The translations under genes and the position numbers were made by a program. From Hydractinia symbiolongicarpus (taxonomy: Eukaryota; Cnidaria; Hydrozoa; Anthoathecata; Hydractiniidae), in contig NC_079877.1 in the NCBI RefSeq assembly GCF_029227915.1, positions 5,768,001 to 5,832,000 on the forward strand: a stretch of DNA of 64,000 bases. The letters run 5' to 3'. The notes under the pieces were generated by a model that saw nothing but the letters and a program-made list of their open reading frames with translations, was not told where the DNA came from and ran no database searches. How positions within the stretch are numbered: the first letter of the stretch is position 1; each line of letters opens with the position of its first letter. Positions 23,868 to 35,818 of this stretch are shown piece after piece.

Positions 23868-26095
23868 GTATACAAAGAAAGTATTCAGGGAGTAAACTCA
23901 TTTCCGGAACGATTTTTTAAATTTTTTTTTCACCACTAAAACGCATGAGACTTGTAGTTTTCAAAAATGTTTTCATTTTTGATGAGACGCCTAATGAAAG
24001 AGGTTTAATCGCCGGAAAACGAAAACCCGCGATTTCCCGTAAATCCCGGGCTTGGCCCGTATAGTCGAATGTATACAAAGAAAGTACCCTGTGAGTAAAC
24101 TCATTTCCAGAACGATTTTTTAAATTATTTTTTCACCACTAAAACGCATAAGACTTGTAGTTTTTAAAAATGTTTTCATTTTTGATGAGACGCTGAATAA
24201 AAGAAGTTTAATCGCCGGCAAACGAAAACCCGCGATTTCCCGTAAATCCCCGCTTGGCCCGTATAGTCAAAAGTATACAAAGAAAGTATCCAGGCAGTAA
24301 ACTCATTTTCCGAACGATTTTTTAAATTATTTTTTCACCACTAAAACGCATGAGACTTGTAGTTTTCAAAAATGTTTTCATTTTTGATGAGACGCTGAAT
24401 AAAAGAAGTTTAATCGCCGGCAAACGAAAACCCGCGATTTCCCGTAAATCCCGGGCTTGGCACGTATAGTCAAATGTATACAAAGAAAGTACCCTGTGAG
24501 TAAACTCATTTCCAGAACGATTTTTTAAATTATTTTTTCACCACTAAAGCCCATGAGACTTGTAGTTTTTAAAAATGTTTTCATTTTTGATGAGACGCTG
24601 AATAAAAGAAGTTTAATCGCCGGCAAACGAAAACCCGCGATTTCCCGTAAATCCCGGGCTTGGCCCGTATAGTCAAAAGTATACAAAGAAAGTACCCAGG
24701 GAGTAAACTCATTTCCCGAACGATTTTTTAAATTATTTTTTCACCACTAAAACGCATGAGACTTGTAGTTTTCAAGAATGTTTTCATTTTTGATGAGACG
24801 CTGAATAAAAGCAGTTTAATCGCCGGCAAACTAAAACCCGCGATTTCCCGTAAATCCCGGGCTTGGCACGTATATTCGCATGTATACAAAGAAAGTACCC
24901 TGTGAGTAAACTCATTTCCAGAACGATTTTTTAAATTATTTTTTCACCACTAAAACGCATAAGACTTGTAGTTTTTAAAAATGTTTTCATTTTTGATGAG
25001 ACGCTGAATAAAAGAAGTTTAATCGCCGGCAAACGAAAACCTGCGATTTCCCGTAAATCCCGGCTTGGCCCGTATAGTGAAAAGTATACAAAGAAAGTAC
25101 CCAGGGAGTAAACTCATTTCCCGAAAGATTTTTTAAATTATTTTTTCACCACTAAAACGCATGAGACTTGTAGTTTTCAAAAATGTTTTCATTTTTGATG
25201 AGACGCTGAATAAAAGCAGTTTGATCGCCGGCAAACGAAAACCTGCGATTTCCCTAAATCCCGGACTCGGCCCGTATAGTCAAAAGTATACAAAGAAAGT
25301 ACCCAGGGAGTAAACTCATTTCAAGAACGATTTTTTAAATTATTTTTTCACCACTAAAACGCATAAGACTTGTAGTTTTTAAAAATGTTTTCATTTTTGA
25401 TGAGACGCTGAATAAAAGAAGTTTAATCGCCGGCAAACGAAAACCCGCGATTTCCCGTAAATCCCGGGCTTGGCCCGTATAGTCAAAAGTATACAAAGAA
25501 AGTACCCAGGGAGTAAACTCATTTCCAGAACGATTTTTTAAATTATTTTTTCACCACTAACACGCATTAGAATTGTAGTTTTTAAAAATGTTTTCATTTT
25601 TGATGAGACGCTGAATAAAAGAAGTTTAATCGCCGGCAAACGAAAACCCGCGATTTCCCGTAAATCCCGGGCTTGGCCCGTATAGTCAAAAGTATACAAA
25701 GGAAGTACCCAGGGAGTAAACTCATTTCCCGAACGATTTTTTATATTATTTTTTACCACTAAACGCATGAGACTTGTAGTTTTCAAAAATATTTTCATAT
25801 TTGATGGGACGCTGAATAAAAGAAGTTTAATCGCCGGCAAACGAAAATCCGCGATTTCCCGTAAATCCCGGACTCGGCCCGTATAGTCAAAAGTATACAA
25901 ACAAAGTACCCAGGGAGTAAACTCATTCCCCGAACGATTTTTTAAATTATTTTTTCACCACTAAAACGCATGAGACTTGTAGTTTTCAAAAATGTTTTCA
26001 TTTTTGGTGAGACGCTTAATGAAAGTGGTTTAATCGCCAGCAAACGAAAACCCGCGATTTCCCGTAAATCCGGGGCTTGGCCCGTATAGTCGAAT
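23868..26095. repeat. 11-monomer segment (2228 bp) between 17-mer copies
   Basis: After copy 2 the array does not restart the 17-mer. It passes through t7 with CGCCTAATGAAAGAGG (23988), t8 with CCCCGCTTGGCCC, a GCCCATGAG monomer, t3 with TATTCGCATG, t4, t5 with TTTGATCGCC, a CATTTCAAGAACG monomer, t6, t1 and t2. It then reaches CCCTTCGAG again at 26112. With the preceding 17-mer it makes a 28-mer of 5667 bp. Confidence 0.8.
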
Positions 26096-29000
26096 GTATA
26101 CAAAGAAAGTACCCTTCGAGTAAACTCATTTCCAGAACGATTTTTTAAATTATTTTTTCACCACTAAAACGCATAAGACTTGTAGTTTTTAAAAATGTTT
26201 TCATTTTTGATGAGACGCTGAATAAAAGAAGTTTAATCGCCGGCAAACGAAAACCTGCGATTTCCCGTAAATCCCGGACTCGGCCCGTATAGTCAAAAGT
26301 ATACAAAGAAAGTACCCAGGGAGTAAACTCATTTCCCGAAAGATTTTTTAAATTATTTTTTCACCACTAAACGCATGAGACTTGTAGTTTTCAAAAATAT
26401 TTTCATATTTGATGGGACGCTGAATAAAAGAAGTTTAATCGCCGGCAAACGAAAATCAGCGATTTCACGTAAATCCCGGACTCGGCCCGTATAGTCAAAA
26501 GTATACAAAGAAAGTACCCAGGGAGTAAACTCATTTCCCGAACGATTTTTTAAATTATTTTTTCACCACTAAAATGCATGAGACTTGTAGTTTTCAAGAA
26601 TGTTTTCATTTTTGATGAGACGCTGAATAAAAGCAGTTTAATCGCCGGCAAACTAAAACCCGCGATTTCCCGTAAATCCCGGGCTTGGCACGTATAGTCG
26701 CATGTATACAAAGAAAGTACCCTGTGAGTAAACTCATTTCCAGAACGATTTTTTATATTATTTTTTTACCACTAAACGCATGAGACTTGTAGTTTTCAAA
26801 AATATTTTCATATTTGATGGGACGCTGAATAAAAGAAGTTTAATCGCCGGCAAACGAAAATCCGCGATTTCCCGTAAATCCCGGTCTCGGCCCGTATAGT
26901 CAAAAGTATACAAAGAAAGTACCCAGGGAGTAAACTCATTTCCCGAACGATTTTTTATATTATTTTTTACCACTAAACGCATGAGACTTGTAGTTTTCAA
27001 AAATATTTTCATATTTGATGGGACGCTGAATAAAAGAAGTTTAATCGCCGGCAAACGAAAATCCGCGATTTCCCGTAAATCCCGGACTCGGCCCGTATAG
27101 TCAAAAGTATACAAAGAAAGTACCCAGGGAGTAAACTCATTTCCCGAACGATTTTTTAAATTATTTTTTCACCACTAAAATGCATGAGACTTGTAGTTTT
27201 CAAGAATGTTTTCATTTTTGATGAGACGCTGAATAAAAGCAGTTTAATCGCCGGCAAACTAAAACCCGCGATTTCCCGTAAATCCCGGGCTTGGCACGTA
27301 TAGTCGCATGTATACAAAGAAAGTACCCTGTGAGTAAACTCATTTCCAGAACGATTTTTTAAATTATTTTTTCACCACTAAAACGCATAAGACTTGTAGT
27401 TTTCAAAAATGTTTTCATTTTTGATGAGACGCTGAATAAAAGAAGTTTAATCGCCGGCAAACGAAAACCTGCGATTTCCCGTAAATCCCGGCTTGGCCCG
27501 TATAGTGAAAAGTATACAAAGAAAGTACCCAGGGAGTAAACTCAATTCCCGAAAGATTTTTTAAATTATTTTTTCACCACTAAAACGCATGAGACTTGTA
27601 GTTTTCAAAAATGTTTTCATTTTTGATGAGACGCTGAATAAAAGCAGTTTAATCGCCGGCAAACGAAAACCTGCGATTTCCCTAAATCCCGGACTCGGCC
27701 CGTATAGTCAAAAGTATACAAAGAAAGTACCCAGGGTGTAAACTCATTTCCAGAACGATTTTTTAAATTATTTTTTCACCACTAACACGCATAAGAATTG
27801 TAGTTTTTAAAAATGTTTTCATTTTTGATGAGACGCTGAATAAAAGAAGTTTAATCGCCGGCAAACGAAAACCCGCGATTTCCCGTAAATCCCGGGCTTG
27901 GCCCGTATAGTCAAAAGTATACAAAGGAAGTACTCAGGGAGTAAACTCATTTCCCGAACGATTTTTTATATTATTTTTTACCACTAAACGCATGAGACTT
28001 GTAGTTTTCAAAAATATTTTCATATTTGATGGGACGCTGAATAAAAGAAGTTTAATCGCCGGCAAACGAAAATCCGCGATTTCCCGTAAATCCCGGACTC
28101 GGCCCGTATAGTCAAAAGTATACAAACAAAGTACCCAGGGAGTAAACTCATTCCCCGAACGATTTTTTAAATTATTTTTTCACCACTAAAACGCATGAGA
28201 CTTGTAGTTTTCAAAAATGTTTTCATTTTTGGTGAGACGTTTAATGAAAGTGGTTTAATCGCCAGCAAACGAAAACCCGCGATTTCCCGTAAATCCGGGG
28301 CTTGGCCCGTATAGTCGAATGTATACAAAGAAAGTATTCAGGGAGTAAACTCATTTCCGGAACGATTTTTTAAATTTTTTTTTCACCACTAAAACGCATG
28401 AGACTTGTAGTTTTCAAGAATGTTTTCATTTTTGATGAGACGCTGAATAAAAGCAGTTTAATCGCCGGCAAACTAAAACCCGCGATTTCCCGTAAATCCC
28501 GGGCTTGGCACGTATAGTCGCATGTATACAAAGAAAGTACCCTGTGAGTAAACTCATTTCCAGAACGATTTTTTAAATTATTTTTTCACCACTAAAACGC
28601 ATAAGACTTGTAGTTTTCAAAAATGTTTTCATTTTTGATGAGACGCTGAATAAAAGAAGTTTAATCGCCGGCAAACGAAAACCTGCGATTTCCCGTAAAT
28701 CCCGGCTTGGCCCGTATAGTGAAAAGTATACAAAGAAAGTACCCAGGGAGTAAACTCAATTCCCGAAAGATTTTTTAAATTATTTTTTCACCACTAAAAC
28801 GCATGAGACTTGTAGTTTTCAAAAATGTTTTCATTTTTGATGAGACGCTGAATAAAAGCAGTTTAATCGCCGGCAAACGAAAACCTGCGATTTCCCTAAA
28901 TCCCGGACTCGGCCCGTATAGTCAAAAGTATACAAAGAAAGTACCCAGGGAGTAAACTCATTTCCAGAACGATTTTTTAAATTATTTTTTCACCACTAAC

Positions 29001-29534
29001 ACGCATTAGAATTGTAGTTTTTAAAAATGTTTTCATTTTTGATGAGACGCTGAATAAAAGAAGTTTAATCGCCGGCAAACGAAAACCCGCGATTTCCCGT
29101 AAATCCCGGGCTTGGCCCGTATAGTCAAAAGTATACAAAGGAAGTACCCAGGGAGTAAACTCATTTCCCGAACGATTTTTTATATTATTTTTTACCACTA
29201 AACGCATGAGACTTGTAGTTTTCAAAAATATTTTCATATTTGATGGGACGCTGAATAAAAGAAGTTTAATCGCCGGCAAACGAAAATCCGCGATTTCCCG
29301 TAAATCCCGGACTCGGCCCGTATAGTCAAAAGTATACAAACAAAGTACCCAGGGAGTAAACTCATTCCCCGAACGATTTTTTAAATTATTTTTTCACCAC
29401 TAAAACGCATGAGACTTGTAGTTTTCAAAAATGTTTTCATTTTTGGTGAGACGCTTAATGAAAGTGGTTTAATCGCCAGCAAACGAAAACCCGCGATTTC
29501 CCGTAAATCCGGGGCTTGGCCCGTATAGTCGAAT
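26096..29534. repeat. 17-monomer higher-order unit, copy 3 (3439 bp)
   Basis: Third copy, 5667 bp after copy 2, with the same marks (CCCTTCGAG at 26112, CCCGGTCTCGG near 26881, CAGGGTGTAAAC near 27733, GAGACGTTTAATG near 28234). One private change noted is CAGCGATTTCACG near 26457 against CAGCGATTTCCCG in copies 1 and 2. Confidence 0.85.
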
Positions 29535-31164
29535 GTATACAAAGAAAGTATTCAGGGAGTAAACTCATTTCCGGAACGATTTTTTAAATTTTTTTTTCAC
29601 CACTAAAACGCATGAGACTTGTAGTTTTCAAAAATGTTTTCATTTTTGATGAGACGCCTAATGAAAGAGGTTTAATCGCCGGAAAACGAAAACCCGCGAT
29701 TTCCCGTAAATCCCGGGCTTGGCCCGTATAGTCGAATGTATACAAAGAAAGTACCCTGTGAGTAAACTCATTTCCAGAACGATTTTTTAAATTATTTTTT
29801 CACCACTAAAACGCATAAGACTTGTAGTTTTTAAAAATGTTTTCATTTTTGATGAGACGCTGAATAAAAGAAGTTTAATCGCCGGCAAACGAAAACCCGC
29901 GATTTCCCGTAAATCCCCGCTTGGCCCGTATAGTCAAAAGTATACAAAGAAAGTATCCAGGCAGTAAACTCATTTTCCGAACGATTTTTTAAATTATTTT
30001 TTCACCACTAAAACGCATGAGACTTGTAGTTTTCAAAAATGTTTTCATTTTTGATGAGACGCTGAATAAAAGAAGTTTAATCGCCGGCAAACGAAAACCC
30101 GCGATTTCCCGTAAATCCCGGGCTTGGCACGTATAGTCAAATGTATACAAAGAAAGTACCCTGTGAGTAAACTCATTTCCAGAACGATTTTTTAAATTAT
30201 TTTTTCACCACTAAAGCCCATGAGACTTGTAGTTTTTAAAAATGTTTTCATTTTTGATGAGACGCTGAATAAAAGAAGTTTAATCGCCGGCAAACGAAAA
30301 CCCGCGATTTCCCGTAAATCCCGGGCTTGGCCCGTATAGTCAAAAGTATACAAAGAAAGTACCCAGGGAGTAAACTCATTTCCCGAACGATTTTTTAAAT
30401 TATTTTTTCACCACTAAAACGCATGAGACTTGTAGTTTTCAAGAATGTTTTCATTTTTGATGAGACGCTGAATAAAAGCAGTTTAATCGCCGGCAAACTA
30501 AAACCCGCGATTTCCCGTAAATCCCGGGCTTGGCACGTATATTCGCATGTATACAAAGAAAGTACCCTGTGAGTAAACTCATTTCCAGAACGATTTTTTA
30601 AATTATTTTTTCACCACTAAAACGCATAAGACTTGTAGTTTTTAAAAATGTTTTCATTTTTGATGAGACGCTGAATAAAAGAAGTTTAATCGCCGGCAAA
30701 CGAAAACCTGCGATTTCCCGTAAATCCCGGCTTGGCCCGTATAGTGAAAAGTATACAAAGAAAGTACCCAGGGAGTAAACTCATTTCCCGAAAGATTTTT
30801 TAAATTATTTTTTCACCACTAAAACGCATGAGACTTGTAGTTTTCAAAAATGTTTTCATTTTTGATGAGACGCTGAATAAAAGCAGTTTGATCGCCGGCA
30901 AACGAAAACCTGCGATTTCCCTAAATCCCGGACTCGGCCCGTATAGTCAAAAGTATACAAAGAAAGTACCCAGGGAGTAAACTCATTTCAAGAACGATTT
31001 TTTAAATTATTTTTTCACCACTAAAACGCATAAGACTTGTAGTTTTTAAAAATGTTTTCATTTTTGATGAGACGCTGAATAAAAGAAGTTTAATCGCCGG
31101 CAAACGAAAACCCGCGATTTCCCGTAAATCCCGGGCTTGGCCCGTATAGTCAAAAGTATACAAA
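29535..31164. repeat. Partial second copy of the 11-mer segment
   Basis: Matches 23868-25497 at a 5667 bp offset, including CGCCTAATGAAAGAGG (29655), CCCCGCTTGG, GTATATTCGCATG, TTTGATCGCC and CATTTCAAGAACG. The match breaks at about 31164, where CAAAGAAAG becomes CAAAGGAAG and the next monomers are t1 and t8. The 28-mer tandem duplication therefore ends here after about 5.07 kb of the second copy. Confidence 0.8.
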
Positions 31165-32389
31165 GGAAGTACCCAGGGAGTAAACTCATTTCCCGAACGA
31201 TTTTTTATATTATTTTTTTACCACTAAACGCATGAGACTTGTAGTTTTCAAAAATATTTTCATATTTGATGGGACGCTGAATAAAAGAAGTTTAATCGCC
31301 GGCAAACGAAAACCCGCGATTTCCCGTAAATCCCGGCTTGGCCCGTATATTCAAAAGTATACAAAGAAAGTATCCAGGCAGTAAACTCATTTCCCGAACG
31401 ATTTTTTAAATTATTTTTTCACCACTAAAACGCATGAGACTTGTAGTTTTCAAAAATGTTTTCATTTTTGATGAGACGCTTAATGAAAGAGGTTTAATCG
31501 CCGGAAAACGAAAACCCGCGATTTCCCGTAAATCCCGGGCTTGGCCCGTATAGTCGAATGTATACAAAGAAAGTACCCTGTGAGTAAACTCATTTCCAGA
31601 ACGATTTTTTAAATTATTTTTTCACCACTAAAACGCATAAGACTTGTAGTTTTTAAAAATGTTTTCATTTTTGATGAGACGCTGAATAAAAGAAGTTTAA
31701 TCGCCGGCAAACGAAAACCCGCGATTTCCCGTAAATCCCGAGTTTGGCCCGTATAGTCAAAAGTATACAAAGAAAGTACCCAGGGAGTAAACTCATTTCC
31801 CGAACGATTTTTTAAATTACTTTTTCACCACTAAAACGCATGAGACTTGTAGTTTTCAAAAATGTTTTCATTTTTGATGAGACGCTGAATAAAAGAAGTT
31901 TAATCGCCGGCAAACGAAAACCTGCGATTTCCCGTAAATCCTGGACTCGGCCCGTATAGTCAAAAGTATACAAAGAAAGTACCCAGGGAGTAAACTCATT
32001 TCCCGAACGATTTTTTATATTATTTTTTTACCACTAAACGCATGAGACTTGTAGTTTTCAAAAATATTTTCATATTTGATGGGACGCAGAATAAAAGAAG
32101 TTTAATCGCCGGCAAACGAAAATCCGCGATTTCCCGTAAATCCCGGACTCGGCCCGTATAGTCAAAAGTATACAAAGAAAGTACCCAGGGAGTAAACTCA
32201 TTTCCCGAACGATTTTTTATATTATTTTTTTACCACTAAACGCATGAGACTTGTAGTTTTCAAAAATATTTTCATATTTGATGGGACGCTGAATAAAAGA
32301 AGTTTAATCGCCGGCAAACGAAAATCCGCGATTTCCCGTAAATCCCGGACTCGGCCCGTATAGTCAAAAGTATACAAAGAAAGTACCCA
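31165..32389. repeat. Satellite stretch, mixed subtypes, related to 42.7-44.1 kb
   Basis: Six monomers: t1 fused to a t8-like end (CCCGTATATTCAAAAG at about 31341), t7, a CATAAGAC unit ending CCCGAGTTTGG, a unit with TCCTGGACTCGG, and two t1 units. The same order, with one additional monomer, is found at 42.7-44.1 kb (GTATATTC near 42841, CCCGAGCTTGG near 43436). Single-base differences are more frequent than in the recent duplications, so this is an older relationship. Confidence 0.65.
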
Positions 32390-33761
32390 GGGAGTAAACT
32401 CATTTCCCGAACGATTTTTTAAATTATTTTTTCACCACTAAAACGCATAAGACTTGTAGTTTTCAAGAATGTTTTCATTTTTGATGAGACGCTGAATAAA
32501 AGCAGTTTAATCGCCGGCAAACTAAAACCCGCGATTTCCCGTAAATCCCGGGCTTGGCACGTATAATCGCATGTATACAAAGAAAGTACCCTGTGAGTAA
32601 ACTCATTTCCAGAACGATTTTTTAAATTATTTTTTCACCACTAAAACGCATAAGACTGGTAGTTTTTAAAAATGTTTTCATTTTTGATGAGACGCTGAAT
32701 AAAAGAAGTTTAATCGCCGGCAAACGAAAACCTGCGATTTCCCGTAAATCCCGGCTTGGCCCGTATAGTGAAAAGTATACAAAGAAAGTACCCAGGGAGT
32801 AAACTCATTTCCCGAAAGATTTTTTAAATTATTTTTTCACCACTAAAACGCATGAGACTTGTAGTTTTCAAAAATGTTTTCATTTTTGATGAGACGCTGA
32901 ATAAAAGCAGTTTAATCGCCGGCAAACGAAAACCTGCGACTTCCCTAAATCCCGGACGCGGCCGTATAGTCAAAAGTATACAAAGAAAATACCCAGGGAG
33001 TAAACTCATTTCCAGAACGATTTTTTAAATTACTTTTTCACCACTAAAAGGCATAAGACTTGTAGTTTTTAAAAATGTTTTCATTTTTGATGAGACGCTG
33101 AATAAAAGAAGTTTAATCGCCGGCAAACGAAAACCCGCGATTTCCCGTAAATCCCGGGCTTGGCCCGTATAGTCAAAAGTATACAAAGGAAGTACCCAGG
33201 GAGTAAACTCATTTCCCGAACGATTTTTGATATTATTTTTTTACCACTAAACGCATGAGACTTGTAGTTTTTAAAAATGTTTTCATTTTTGATGAGACGC
33301 TGAATAAAAGAAGTTTAATAGCCGCAAACGAAAACCCGCAATTTCCCGTAAATCCCGGGCTTGGCCCGTATAGTCAAAAGTATACAAAGGAAGTACCCAG
33401 GGATTAAACTCATTTCCCGAACGATTTTTTATATTATTTTTTTACCACTAAACGCATGAGACTTGTAGTTTTTAAAAATGTTTTCATTTTTGATGAGACG
33501 CTGAATAAAAGAAGTTTAATCGCCGGCAAACGAAAACCCGCGATTTCCCGTAAATCCCGGGCTTGGCCCGTATAGTCAAAAGTATACAAAGAAAGTACCC
33601 AGGGAGTAAACTCATTTCCCGAACGATTTTTTAAATTACTTTTTCACCACTAAAACGCATGAGACTTGTAGTTTTTAAAAATGTTTTCATTTTTGATGAG
33701 ACGCTGAATAAAAGAAGTTTAATCGCCGGCAAACGAGAACCTGCGATTTTGCGTAAATTCA
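32390..33761. repeat. 1372 bp higher-order unit, copy 1, ending in a truncated monomer
   Basis: Runs t3 (GTATAATCGCATG), t4 with the private mark CATAAGACTGGTAG (32651), t5 with CGACTTCCC and GGACGCGGCCGTATAG (near 32951), t6 with AAAGGCATAAG, two units with AATAGCCGC and CAATTTCCCG, and a final unit cut short. Its counterpart follows directly. 1372 is not a whole number of 203 bp monomers because of the 160 bp copy at the joint. Confidence 0.75.
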
Positions 33762-33766
33762 GGGAG
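33607..33766. repeat. Truncated satellite monomer, 160 bp
   Basis: Anchor-to-anchor length is 160 bp against about 203 elsewhere. The unit reads CGAGAACCTGCGATTTTGCG then TAAATTCAGGGAG. The segment expected between CGTAAATCC and CAGGGAG is missing, about 43 bp that normally hold GGACTCGGCCCG and GTATACAAAGAAAGTACC. In the downstream copy the same unit is intact near 35100-35180. It is the only large internal deletion I found, and it lies exactly at the joint of the 1372 bp duplication. Confidence 0.85.
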
Positions 33767-35133
33767 TAAACTCATTTCCCGAACGATTTTTTAAATTATT
33801 TTTTCACCACTAAAACGCATGAGACTTGTAGTTTTCAAGAATGTTTTCATTTTTGATGAGACGCTGAATAAAAGCAGTTTAATCGCCGGCAAACTAAAAC
33901 CCGCGATTTCCCGTAAATCCCGGGCTTGGCACGTATAATCGCATGTATACAAAGAAAGTACCCTGTGAGTAAACTCATTTCCAGAACGATTTTTTAAATT
34001 ATTTTTTCACCACTAAAACGCATAAGACTGGTAGTTTTTAAAAATGTTTTCATTTTTGATGAGACGCTGAATAAAAGAAGTTTAATCGCCGGCAAACGAA
34101 AACCTGCGATTTCCCGTAAATCCCGGCTTGGCCCGTATAGTGAAAAGTATACAAAGAAAGTACCCAGGGAGTAAACTCATTTCCCGAAAGATTTTTTAAA
34201 TTATTTTTTCACCACTAAAACGCATGAGACTTGTAGTTTTCAAAAATGTTTTCATTTTTGATGAGACGCTGAATAAAAGCAGTTTAATCGCCGGCAAACG
34301 AAAACCTGCGACTTCCCTAAATCCCGGACGCGGCCGTATAGTCAAAAGTATACAAAGAAAATACCCAGGGAGTAAACTCATTTCCAGAACGATTTTTTAA
34401 ATTACTTTTTCACCACTAAAAGGCATAAGACTTGTAGTTTTTAAAAATGTTTTCATTTTTGATGAGACGCTGAATAAAAGAAGTTTAATCGCCGGCAAAC
34501 GAAAACCCGCGATTTCCCGTAAATCCCGGGCTTGGCCCGTATAGTCAAAAGTATACAAAGGAAGTACCCAGGGAGTAAACTCATTTCCCGAACGATTTTT
34601 GATATTATTTTTTTACCACTAAACGCATGAGACTTGTAGTTTTTAAAAATGTTTTCATTTTTGATGAGACGCTGAATAAAAGAAGTTTAATAGCCGCAAA
34701 CGAAAACCCGCAATTTCCCGTAAATCCCGGGCTTGGCCCGTATAGTCAAAAGTATACAAAGGAAGTACCCAGGGATTAAACTCATTTCCCGAACGATTTT
34801 TTATATTATTTTTTTACCACTAAACGCATGAGACTTGTAGTTTTTAAAAATGTTTTCATTTTTGATGAGACGCTGAATAAAAGAAGTTTAATCGCCGGCA
34901 AACGAAAACCCGCGATTTCCCGTAAATCCCGGGCTTGGCCCGTATAGTCAAAAGTATACAAAGAAAGTACCCAGGGAGTAAACTCATTTCCCGAACGATT
35001 TTTTAAATTACTTTTTCACCACTAAAACGCATGAGACTTGTAGTTTTCAAAAATGTTTTCATTTTTGATGAGACGCTGAATAAAAGAAGTTTAATCGCCG
35101 GCAAACGAAAACCTGCGATTTTCCGTAAATCCT
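33762..35133. repeat. 1372 bp higher-order unit, copy 2
   Basis: Repeats copy 1 with CATAAGACTGGTAG near 34023, GGACGCGGCCGTATAG near 34327, AAAGGCATAAG near 34420 and AATAGCCGC near 34689. Its last monomer is full length with TCCTGGACTCGGCCCG. The first t3 monomer reads CATGAGAC where copy 1 has CATAAGAC. Confidence 0.75.
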
Positions 35134-35818
35134 GGACTCGGCCCGTATAGTCAAAAGTATACAAAGAAAGTACCCAGGGAGTAAACTCATTTCCCGAGCG
35201 ATTTTTTATATTATTTTTTTACCACTAAACGCATGAGACTTGTAGTTTTTAAAAATGTTTTCATTTTTGATGAGACGCTGAATAAAAGAAGTTTAATAGC
35301 CGGCAAACGAAAACCCGCAATTTCCCGTAAATCCCGGGCTTGGCCCGTATAGTCAAAAGTATACAAAGGAAGTACCCAGGGATTAAACTCATTTCCCGAA
35401 CGATTTTTTATATTATTTTTTTACCACTAAACGCATGAGACTTGTAGTTTTTAAAAATGTTTTCATTTTTGATGAGACGCTGAATAAAAGAAGTTTAATC
35501 GCCGGCAAACGAAAACCCGCGATTTCCCGTAAATCCCGGGCTTGGCCCGTATAGTCAAAAGTATACAAAGAAAGTACCCAGGGAGTAAACTCATTTCCCG
35601 AACGATTTTTTAAATTACTTTTTCACCACTAAAACGCATGAGACTTGTAGTTTTCAAAAATGTTTTCATTTTTGATGAGACGCTGAATAAAAGAAGTTTA
35701 ATCGCCGGCAAACGAAAACCTGCGATTTTCCGTAAATCCTGGACTCGGCCCGTATAGTCAAAAGTATGCAAAGAAAGTACCCAGGGAGTAAACTCATTTC
35801 CCGAGCGATTTTTTATAT
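34605..35818. repeat. 3-monomer tandem duplication (about 607 bp)
   Basis: The triplet of an AATAGCC unit, a CATTTCCCG/GGCTTGG unit and a TCCTGGACTCGG unit occurs at 34605-35211 and 35212-35818. Rare marks GGGATTAAACTC and CGCAATTTCCCG are in both. The offset changes from 606 to 607 because copy 1 has AGCCGCAAACG where copy 2 has AGCCGGCAAACG. Confidence 0.7.

Noticed and set aside
33223-33240. TTTTTGATATTATTTT variant as an inserted element
   Set aside because: It is a single-base variant of the TTTTTTATATTATTTT monomer type and recurs at about 34598 because of the 1372 bp duplication.
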